Assembly: GCA_028554645.1 (NCBI GenBank)
Contig: JAQOOI010000057.1
Span: 372,001 to 436,000, forward strand
DNA length: 64,000 nt
Direction of reading: 5' to 3'
Source of the DNA: Omphalotus guepiniiformis
Taxonomy: Eukaryota; Basidiomycota; Agaricomycetes; Agaricales; Omphalotaceae
A program made the position numbers and the translations under genes. Position 1 is the stretch's first letter. Each line of letters begins with the position of its first letter. The notes below the pieces were generated by a model, which was given only the letters and a program-made list of their open reading frames with translations, was not told the origin of the DNA and did no database searches. Positions 55,561 to 64,000 of this stretch are shown piece by piece.

Positions 55561-55993
55561 ATGGCTTACATGTTCAACGGTGCTAACGACTTTGAGATCG
55601 ACGGAGGAAACTTTAACAACGCCCATGGAGATTGGGTGATGCAATTCAACGGCGATCGTGTCGAGATTATTGTGGAGATGAAAATATGCGTTCACGGATG
55701 TCTTGTCAATGTACGTTTTGGCCTCTCCCAGCATTTCCTACAATTGACATCGTTTAGTTTTACATGGGCATCATATTTTGCTGTATCATTACCTTTTTTC
55801 GCGCTACCGACGTACGTCGCCTCTGACTATACTGGAAGTTCTTCACGTCACAATCGTCAAGGTCGACATTGTTATAGCCCTTTTGATCGCCACGATCATT
55901 GTGACCTTGATCTTCTGGGATGTAGGAGAAGGTGACGAGGACGAAGACGAGGACGAAGACGAGGACGAAGACGAGGACGAGAGTCGATGGTGA
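55561..55993 (+). CDS. Small two-helix membrane protein with NLR-like N-terminal motif
   Basis: Three exons (55561-55710, 55758-55811, 55862-55993) join exactly to 111 aa. The N terminus, MAYMFNGANDFEIDGGNFNN followed by AHGDWV, has the N-F-x-I-x-G-G-x-F-x-N-x-x-G-D pattern I recall at the start of many agaricomycete NACHT/NLR-like proteins. Two hydrophobic helices follow (FYMGIIFCCIITFF; VIALLIATIIVTLIFW), separated by about ten polar residues, then an Asp/Glu tail coded by a GACGAG microsatellite. There is no NTPase or repeat domain. The splice fit is strong; the relation to NLR proteins is inference from the motif alone. Confidence 0.6.
55935..55982 (+). repeat. GACGAG/GACGAA hexanucleotide microsatellite
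   Basis: About eight units within the last exon of the small membrane protein, encoding the Asp-Glu tail. Length changes would preserve the frame. Confidence 0.9.
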
Positions 55994-56590
55994 CTTTGTG
56001 AATCAGTATGTGCATCTTGCTACGCATCGATTTCCTTGCTGATTCGCCTTGCATTAGCTGAGGCAATTGGTAAAATATGTACCAAAATGAATTCTTCGCA
56101 TATTGCAACGAATACTCTACATTGTCATCCTTCGAACTCGTCTCTTGACAAACCTTTCACCGGCATAAGTCTCGAGCACCCCCTACTTTTTCAGCGTCAT
56201 AAACCATGAATACAATGTACTCAACCTCCTCGAGAGATGTGATCGTACATCCCTAACTCCCGCGCTTGATGCTCCATCGGTAGATCGGTCCCCCCGTTCT
56301 CGAACCCAAGTCCCACGTCTGTGTATCCTCTGTATCCTCAAGTCGTCCTACCGGATGAAACTTCTGACTGCATTGTCCAGTGACCCAGAGCGACTCTGTC
56401 GATATAGCAGTTGCCAGCTGTTGGAGTTTATATTGAGACAATTGAATATCTCAACGAATAGAGAGAGCAAATGGCGCCCAAGTTGTATATTGTAGATCCG
56501 ACGCCGACTTGCTAGCGCTGCTTCTCATATTTTGGACAATGATCCACGAAGAATGTTCACCGTAAGGTTCTCCACACCCTCGAAGATACC
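55994..56590. other. Intergenic, nothing recognised
   Basis: No domain-bearing frame or repeat noticed between the small membrane protein and the third FunK1 copy. Confidence 0.4.
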
Positions 56591-57340
56591 ATGTTGGAAT
56601 TCAGAACTCGATTAGCGGACGCGGACATCTCACAGGAAGATCCCACGGAATTCCAACAATTGAAAGATAGAGAGAGAAAGCTCGTCCGAAATTTGCTCGA
56701 AGAGAACTGGTACAAGAAACATTTCCTCACGATAAAGTGGGAGTGTAAAGGGAAGACGTCGAGGCAGGTTGCTCATCAAGCTGAACAAGACACAACATTA
56801 TTTGATGGCGAAGGTGATACCACTATAGCGCTTGCTGGGATACCGATGTACAGCGAACGTGTCCGAACATTTTCTCCGAAATTTCAATACCGAGTGGTAT
56901 TCGAAGAAGTGTGTGTAAAGGTGGCTGATACAGAAACCTTCGACGACGCCATGAACGCTCTCCAAGGTGCTATCACCGGTGAGTTGTCAATGTGAAGTTC
57001 GGTTTACAATGTCAAGGCTAACAGATGTGCAACTCAGGTCTCCTTATAATGTATCTTGCAGGATGGGTGCACCGGGATATAAGCACTGGCTATGTGTTGT
57101 GGTATGCCGTTGGTAACCGAGGTATATTAGCAGACCTTGAATAAGCCAAACCGTTCTCTCCAGATGGTGATTCAGACCCAAAAAATGTGAGCTGATCTTC
57201 TTTTCGTTATCTGTGTAGTGACTCCATCTTTCTGGTCCAGGGTACACCTTACTTCATGCCGACAGAAATCTGTACAACCGGACACTTGTCGTACTCGGCA
57301 GGGGTGGACGACGAACTGACGATGAAGGCGTAGACGTACT
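56591..57340 (+). pseudogene. FunK1-type kinase fragment, copy 3
   Basis: The first exon encodes the typical FunK1 run-up (KFQYRVVFEEVCVKV...FDDAMNALQGAITG). After an intron ending CTCAG near 57037, LIMYLAGWVHRDISTG continues, but the catalytic Asn is Tyr (HRDISTGYVL). The DFG-like segment ADLE is followed by TAA where related kinases have Tyr. A later piece reads GTPYFMPTEI. Diverged from copies 1 and 2, so an older, independent member of the family. Confidence 0.7.
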
Positions 57341-57349
57341 CCCGCTCAG

Positions 57350-58262
57350 CTAAGAGTCTAAGGCGTATAAAGGCATTGAAAACGTATGCGACTGGATAAC
57401 AGGTGCAGAAGTGGCGGAAGGACTGGACACAGCGGGAGAAGATGATGTAAGACTCGTATTTCCAAGGGTAGAGTCGGTGGCAGTAGACAAAGGCGGACGG
57501 AATACGAATGAAAAAGGTATCGGTCCGTTCGGTCGCTCAAGTAGGACATCAGGAAACAAGGCAGGAGAGGGTGAAACGCTTGAACGAGGAGTTGGGTTAG
57601 ACGAAGATGAAGACAGAGTGCTGCAGAGCCCGGAGATTGTGGGATAGATTGCTGCTGACCCTTCCCCTCAAAAGCTCCATCTGGAACGGGCAGACTTCCC
57701 ATCTCCTGTCTCCATCTGGCACCACTCTGTCTGGCGATATGTAAACGCCTTGCAAAACTCCTTCTTTTCAGCCGCTCCTTCGCCTGGCTTTCGCTGCGAC
57801 TCGATCAAGCTCTTCTTCCATTTCTTGCCCTTGTGGAGGGGCGAACTCAATAGCCGACCACCCCAGTCGCTGAGCACGCTGTACCCTCGCCAATTCTTCA
57901 TCCTCGTTCAACACCTTGTTCTCTCGCTCCACCGTTCTTAGAGCGTGAAGGGCCCGAACAGCTTCCAATTGTGTCTGAGCAAGCGCTAAGCGCGCATTTA
58001 CGTCCATGCGCTGTCTAGGCGCGGCCACCTCCGCAGGTCCATTGGGATCATCATCTCCTCTCACACCAGAAAGTGCATTGCGTCTCTGTGGTGCTGGGGC
58101 CTGAGCCGCTGGAGGAACTTGCAACACATCTTGATTAGGGTTCGGGACCGGTATTCTTTCGTCATCAAACACTCCCGGTCTCGCATTCTGCGCGATCCAC
58201 TCGCGAAGGAGAAAGATCGCCACAAAAGTAACGACAATTAGCGACGCAATAATTTGGTCCTC
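57350..58262 (-). pseudogene. Doa10/SSM4 (MARCH6-type ERAD E3 ligase) fragment
   Basis: The fragment starts with DQIIASLIVVTFVAIFLLREW and IAQNARPGVFDD, the first membrane helix and following loop characteristic of Doa10, then a long polar region ending in SHTFSMPLYALDS. The N-terminal RING-CH and the other helices are absent. The frame shifts near 57800 between EELDRVAAKAR and AKERLKRRSFARRLHIARQ. It is joined directly to the RasGAP fragment on its 5' side at about 58250. Confidence 0.65.
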
Positions 58263-59660
58263 TGCGACAGTGAGTCAGCATCATGAGCTTGCCACAAACA
58301 GTCACTAATTGCCCTGGGTGGTGCAGCTACAAGGAGTATGTCTTGAACGGACTCTGTCGATCGATAGGCACATCTAGCCATCAATTCCTTATATTCGCGA
58401 TGGTTCTTCTTGTCTAGAGAAGAGATCTTTGGGACTTCCATCGGGGACCCAAGATCTACAAGAAATGTGCAAAGATGATCCCAAGCTCTCTTGCTATTGA
58501 CCGCGGAAGTATCACCTTCTGCAGAGGCTTTCGGCGTACTGAGCAACGCTTTTCCTGTTTTATCAGCATGCTTAACGAAGAAACGATGCAACACCAGAAT
58601 GTCGGTGTCATCAGATGTCGTGCCCAACCGCTCGTCGCCGTCGTCGTCTTCGCCCAGATTGTATCGCTAGTCAAATGAATGAATTACAATGCCCAATATT
58701 GCAATTAGCATGACTCACGTTGAATTCACTCAAGAAGCGTGTGACATGAGCGATGTTAGGTTTTGAATGATCTTTGCAATGAGAGTCAAACCACGACGTA
58801 GACCATCTCCCGGTATCTCAAGGTCTATCGTTTCAGGAGCGACTCCCGCAAGGGAAATAAATCTATGGTGGAGTCAGGAACAGCAGCATTCTGTTGCGAC
58901 TTAGTCATACCGAAGAAACACAAATGCCCCAGGAGCAGCAAACTTGGCATCCGGCCACCGCTGGGAACTGTAAATAATTGTCAATATATAGAAATTTCAA
59001 AGATTCGCAATACTGACACTGTCTTAGCTATGTGCACGCAAATCTCACGAAAGATGCGCTGGAAGGCATCATTAGATCATGACAAGCCGAAATTCTGAGT
59101 ACTCACGAAGGCAGGGCCTCTGTGGAAGCTGTGATGCTATCAAGGAACGATTTGGCTACGAAAGCGATATCCTTTCGGTTTTGTATGACATCTTGTTCTC
59201 CCACTTTGGCCGGATCCGACTCGTACCCGCCCGGGAGGCAAAGACTCCATGCACTTGATAAGAGGCATGACAAGACCCCGCAGATAGTTGTACCCATGGA
59301 TCTTCGCAAATGCAGACAAGAAGCGGGTACAGGTACTGTTGCTGCGGAAAAGTAAAGCCTCATTTTCTGCACGAAGTAAGTTTATTTCGTTATACGAATA
59401 AATTAAACGCACCGGTATGCGCCACTTCGCGGTCAATCATGACTATCACCAGCTTCATGAGAGACGCTCTAGTATCAAATAAGTTAAGAAGAACGGATAT
59501 CATGGACTCCACGCCTCCTGGTGGACAGGTCTCGCAAACAGCAACAACCAGTGTCATCTTAGCACCAAGTAAGCATATACAAGCAATTTATCTGAAGCGA
59601 ACTCACATCCGATTCCCTCGTCAACTAGAGAAGACCAAAATTAGTAGGGGTAAACACGAA
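58263..59660 (-). pseudogene. RasGAP (neurofibromin/IRA type) fragment
   Basis: Exons carry the GAP domain: TLVVAVCETCPPGGVESM, LLNLFDTRASLMKLVIVM, ENEALLFRSNSTCTRFLSAF with the arginine finger in LFRSNS, then KIHGYNYLRGLVMPL, DIAFVAKSFLDSITAS, PDAKFAAPGAFVFLR, FISLAGVAPETIDL, and LHRFFVKHADKTGKALL. This protein class turns off Ras. Lesions: a deletion shifts frame in KIIQNL-ANIAH, the conserved FISPAIVAPE is altered, and the CRAL-TRIO and C-terminal parts are replaced by the Doa10 fragment. Introns with GT/AG borders remain. Confidence 0.75.
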
Positions 59661-61071
59661 AATAATTGTACTCGCTGTCGACAGCCGATGTTGACCGTTT
59701 ACTGGGCTAGATCGTTCCTCAGGATCGAACTTGGTACCTTGACTCATGACTCGCGCAAAAACATGCGCAAAGATAGTTCTTTTGCAATTGTGTTCATTGT
59801 AGGCCAAGGGAAGACAGTTTTTGAAACCACTTTCCGTGTTTGCGCTTACTAGGTGTGACAAAGAGTAGAAGAGCTTGAATAACTTGAGATCGGCGCTGCG
59901 GCAGCAATCCATGCCTCAAGTCCATGATGCATGTTTTGTTTGCTCTGAACGCAATTGCATTATGATATCTAAACCCAAAAACACGGCTTCGACCGACGTC
60001 GGATGGGAAACCTATTGTCGGACGGGAAACCTATTCTACAAATCCAAAAAACAAAAATAGAGGTTCTGAACATTCCTGCCTGAGCAATCAGCATAAATGA
60101 ATGGGGTCCAAGTCTACAACCCAACTCACCAGCTCTGACGTAAAAATAACCGCGGCCAACGGTGAGCAAGCGTTCCAGTATTAGGTCTCCACAACCATCA
60201 CCAAGCTGGTGACGCTGAACCAACCGGGCACCAAGTCATCACATACCACCAGTGATATGTTGGTCGCCGCCAAGACATTTTCCAGCACGTTGACGGCGGA
60301 CGTCGAGGCATTCAAAACCAATAAACGTAGTTCTCGCGCTGGCCTCTCATGTAGGGTGTATGAAAACAACATATATATATCCATCTAACGTGCCTGTACG
60401 CAACAGTTAGTACATATCAACCGACGGATGGCATTAAACTCACCCAAAACAACTCAAACCCAGAGGTTCGAACGAATTCAACGGCGTTTGACCAAACGTT
60501 GCCTATATGATTTTGAAGCACTAAAGACGACGAAAGCAGGAACAAAACTTCAATTTCCGGTGGGAGTCTGCATCGATGCATCTGTCGTCTAGTCTAGCGC
60601 TTCATAGTGCTAGGGATCCATGCTCTTCGAAACTCATCAACTCGATCGATGAATTTTCCATTACGAGTCTTCATCTGTCGACTAGAATTTCTGTCGAGTC
60701 AAAGGTTAGCGCACGCCTTCCACCAAGGACAACGGAAGGACATAAAATGAGAGGCAAGAAGGATGACCATACCTAGTGAGTTCAATTACACTTCATGACT
60801 CGGCGGCCGGGTTAAGAGGGGGCATTCAACTATCGAGATTCAGTTAGTTAGTGAATTCTGAGAGTTAGAAAGATTTTGGAAATACCGAGAATGTGTTTTA
60901 AGTCAAGCACTATTCATCAGCTCCGACGTCGCCCAACGTCGATAATGGTGTCAATGTAGAGATATCAGATGATATGACGCATGTTCCGGTGTATTTTGAG
61001 TTAAATCGAAGGGGTATAGGCGACAGAGATAACGCGCATATAGTGAAACGACGATGAAGGCCCAATGCAAC
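59661..61071. other. Unassigned region, possibly more fragment DNA
   Basis: Short open stretches on the minus strand (for example GNVWSNAVEFVRTSGFELFW near 60490) look like pieces of spliced genes but are not identifiable. No complete gene. Confidence 0.35.
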
Positions 61072-61529
61072 GACGAATCGGAAGACACCTAGTCTTCACA
61101 ATTCTCAGCAAAGCCTGACACCAAGTCAGACAAATATCGACGAAGACGCCAAGTCCTCGTGATGTTTCGTGGGCATCAAGGTTTGTATTTGACAGTAGCG
61201 ATTGGAACCGTTGAGAGGAAGAACTTCAAGCGTTTCTAATTCGTATACCAGGCTTCGTCCCCCGACATCGTGATTCGTGCGCGTGATCGTGCGCGCTTTC
61301 TCTTTTCACACGCTTTGGCGCTAAAGCGCTTAAACTATTTTCAAGTTCATCTTATCTCGGTCCAGCCAACTAACTATAGCTACCCATCGTATCATCCATC
61401 GAGAAAGCATCACGAGGACTCGGTGTCTTCGTCCAAATCTGTCTGACTTGGTGTCAGGCCTTCAATGCTTCAATGCTTCAGCTTCAGGCTTTGCTGAGAG
61501 TTGCGAAGACTTGGCGTCTTCCGATTCGT
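61072..61529. repeat. Large imperfect inverted repeat
   Basis: The left arm 61072-61166 and the reverse complement of 61405-61529 share GACGAATCGGAAGAC, CTCAGCAAAGCCTGA, GACACCAAGTCAGACA and AGTCCTCGTGATG. The right arm has about 27 extra nt of a CTTCAATG mini-repeat. The 238-bp centre holds no gene. A transcript would fold into a long hairpin. Confidence 0.85.
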
Positions 61530-61840
61530 CTCTACCCTATTCCTGACGTTCTGTCTATGCCATCAAAATACGTCTGAACCGCCAGTCTCCTTCATCCCAT
61601 ATTGCTCATTCCTGGACTCTTTCTTATCTGAAGTCCTCGGGAATTTTAGATGTTACACGTTCCTCCCCTCCCCTTTGTCTCTTTGTCGCGCGCGGTTCTT
61701 TCATCGGAATACCATAAAATGCTTGCGCTTTCGAAATTGAGCCCATAACCTTTGATTCAACCTCACCACAGTTGAGCCGTGTCCTAACTCCGTCTCACAC
61801 AGAGATTCAATTCACAGGTTTGATTCCAATTCACTCCAGT

Positions 61841-62465
61841 ATGAAAGACGCTAATCCACTAGCTAGGATGGATCTGAAAACCAATAATACGCCATTAGTA
61901 ACCTACAAATCTCGACCGAATCCTCTTCCCCAGCAACGGTCTCCGTCGCACAGCACACCCAGAACAGGGCAACTGAGCGAAGCTAAAGCTGAAATTCAGG
62001 TGCGCGTAATCAACTCCTCCGATACACTTGTCCCTCACATCATTGTAGACCCTCAAGGCTACTCTTCAGGCTCTTCGTGAGGAACAGGAATATCTGCACA
62101 GGTGTCCAGTTTGCTGGGACACAGCTTGGCAACCATGCGTGTATGCAGCTTAATTGTCGGCCCTCGCGCAGATACTGACCAGGATTTTCAGATTACCTTG
62201 TGGTCACACTATGTGTGGCAGTTGTTTGACGGGGCAAGCAATTCGCCATTTAGAAGAACAGCGCCGTAAAAAACAACGCCGCTGCTGGAAAACGATGAAG
62301 TGCGCTATGTGTAACAACACCATTGACCGTCCGCCGGTGGTCTCCTATTCCCTTAGACAGTCGGTAGCAGCGCTGGCGAAGGATCGAGATATTGAAGCGC
62401 CTCCTACCAAGACATTTCGATGGCCACCTTTTCTTCCGAAGTCTCGCGCAGCTTCTCGTAGATAA
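61841..62465 (+). CDS. RING-finger protein (candidate E3 ubiquitin ligase)
   Basis: Three exons (61841-61999, 62049-62140, 62192-62465) join exactly to 174 aa. The N-terminal third is polar and Pro/Ser-rich. A short helix (LKATLQALREEQEYLHR) leads into a RING: CPVCWDTAWQPCVLPCGHTM, then CGSC, and after a long basic insertion (about 20 residues with HLEEQRRKKQRRCW) CAMCNNTI. The ligand order is the C3HC4 type, with an extended spacing before the last pair and the first loop spliced. The Met at 61841 is used because upstream frame lacks an ATG. Likely a cytosolic or nuclear ligase; substrate unknown. Confidence 0.75.
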
Positions 62466-63213
62466 TGTGACGCGTATGTTTGTATGTTTAAACTTCTCAC
62501 TTTTGTACCGTCCTCCATAGTCATTCGGCAATGTTCAAACTGCCTCGCTCTTGCTTTTGTCTGTGAGCACTTCGAGCCGATATTATATTAGAGGAGACCA
62601 TAGTGAAACAAGAACATAGGCCATCGTAGTCTGAAGACCTTCTCGTAAATGAACTGTCGAAGTCGGACGATCGCGTCTTGGTAACGCGTCTGCTCCTTAC
62701 GAGTAGAGCCGGGTTAGAAATCATTCTGAGATTGTTATATACGGCATGCAATCGGCCGTTTCACGCAACAAAACGACCCAGGATGAAACGAAAGACTTGT
62801 TCACGCCAGGTAATGGCAAAACTCCAAGAATGAAAGAACCAATAAATGAATCTGCACGACTTCAAATTTTTTACTCGTCCTAAATGAGTGGTCTTACTTC
62901 TGTAATACGAGGTAACTAATTTCATGCACGTTATTGCGCATTTAAACTACATACGCATTCGAGCTACACCATTTGAACCATATACAATCACACTACTCGC
63001 TGAATTTGAGCTACGAACGGAAACAAACAAGATGTTCCTTTGCGCTTCGCGTCGTTGGCGCATCGCATCCGCAGACGAATACTCATACGAACGAGACACT
63101 CACCCGCACTGCTTTATTGAGCGGATTGGTTTGATGAGAGGCCGGATAACGTTGAATACTCCCCTTAAAGTCGAATATTTCCCTATGCCGCCTTTGACCT
63201 ATAAGCCCGTGAG
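62466..63213. other. Intergenic, one unsupported open frame
   Basis: A plus-strand frame at 62924-63217 has an ATG and 97 codons but no domain or splice support. Nothing else recognised. Confidence 0.35.
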
Positions 63214-63470
63214 TTAGAACGAGGCTGCACGCAGGGAACTCACATTCGCTACAGACGAGACGGGGCCTGCCATACTAAATACCAGATGACACAAACACTC
63301 TGGGTACAGATCAGCTGGGAGATTGGGGACGCACCCGCTCGAATACAGTGGCGTTCGGATTGCACCTGCCCTGGCGGGCCAGTCCAGTTTTCGACGCCTC
63401 CAATTCGTAGACCGACAGCACGGAAGGCAATACTGCCGCAGACCTGAGGTGAGCTTTGGCTCATAACGAG
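63214..63470 (-). pseudogene. Decayed T5orf172-domain fragment
   Basis: Two minus-strand frames share pieces of the T5orf172 pattern seen at 27 kb: NWRRRKLDWPARAG (compare DWRRRRRQWARQC) and YPECLCHLVF (compare ERLSHLVL), followed by a remnant of the RPRLICKEC stretch. DNA similarity to the 27-kb gene is recognisable but the frame is broken. Confidence 0.55.
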
Positions 63471-64000
63471 ACAAGCAGTCTGCCAACGACTACTCTCAGC
63501 ATACTTCAGCCAACTTGTCCTAGGCAGCTCGGGCCACCTCCTGCGCTCTCAGGGGCATGGTGCCACCTCTCTTGGCACATATGTCTTCAATGTACTATCT
63601 TGGAGGTATCCCATCACCACTAACATCACATTTTCATACCCCTTCCTAGCTCTTCACGATGAATCAGGCGAGGGGCGTAGTTATTGTCTGCCATCCACGC
63701 GCGTGCTGCTGTACTATAGCTTTCTGCTAATTTGACGACGACCACCTTCCCGTCACCATATTATATTCTGGCATCAAATAACACTCGTTGATTACCGTCC
63801 AACGATAATACACTAGAGGAGGGTGATACCCAGTCACTATTCTCACTCCGCTTACTGATTGCGAGATACACGTTACTGATGCAAACACGATCTCAATTTT
63901 TTTTACAGAATGTGTACATTTATCTTCAGATTACATCTGCCAAAGCGCCGCGCTTTTCGAAGCAAGGCGAAAATCTCTCCTTCACCGGGCCACTTGTGGG
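63471..64000. other. Right-edge region, nothing recognised
   Basis: No gene, repeat or RNA feature seen. Confidence 0.4.

Noticed and set aside
59700..59740. tRNA gene suggested by GTTCGATCC on the minus strand
   Set aside because: No A-box at the right distance and no cloverleaf could be drawn; it lies in fragment DNA.

Overview
This is nuclear DNA of a basidiomycete fungus, most likely an agaricomycete. The genes carry many short introns (about 34-70 nt) with GTRNGY donors and CTRAY-like branch points. The families present (FunK1 kinases, CRN-type P-loop NTPases, tnp2/Plavaka transposases, T5orf172 proteins, chromodomain Ty3 elements) are typical of that group. Nothing bacterial, no CRISPR and no convincing tRNA or rRNA gene was seen. 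All annotation was made by eye from splice logic and remembered family motifs; no database search was possible.

Layout. 0-15 kb is a mosaic of duplications. A block holding a FunK1 kinase gene plus the last exon of a Dal5-type MFS transporter (1393-3417) occurs again in inverted orientation (9941-11884). That second copy lies between a truncated copy (8733-9941) and a longer copy (11895-15030) of a P-loop NTPase gene. Ordinary genes lie between the duplicated blocks: the MFS transporter, an ankyrin protein and a small single-pass membrane protein. 15-25.5 kb holds an intact HAL2-type nucleotidase and then an OMA1-like metalloprotease pseudogene whose 5' end is tandemly duplicated. That pseudogene is split by a complete, apparently very young Ty3/chromovirus element with 453-bp LTRs that look identical, a perfect 5-bp target duplication, a Tf1-like self-priming site and a -1 frameshift signal between gag and pol.

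25.5-36 kb is an AT-rich repeat zone followed by a T5orf172 gene and a long minus-strand stretch of dead gene fragments: an Rpn8 fragment joined directly to a midasin (MDN1) fragment. 38-51 kb contains a repeat-rich low-complexity protein, a tnp2/Plavaka transposase with an internal SAP-like motif, a WD40 membrane protein and two unknown genes. Three minus-strand genes here share a 22-23 bp motif 140-200 bp upstream of their starts. 51-64 kb contains a 5'-truncated LINE with a 15-bp target duplication, a gene related to transposon-adjacent accessory proteins, and a small two-helix membrane protein whose N terminus resembles the start of agaricomycete NLR-like proteins. It also holds a third, dead FunK1, a second pair of joined dead fragments (RasGAP and Doa10), a large inverted repeat, an intact RING-finger gene and a decayed second T5orf172 copy.

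Taken together this is an accessory, transposon-rich region. Probably functional host genes (MFS, ankyrin, HAL2, RING and small membrane proteins) are interspersed with mobile elements, conflict-type gene families in active duplication and decay, and intron-containing fragments of normally single-copy housekeeping genes.
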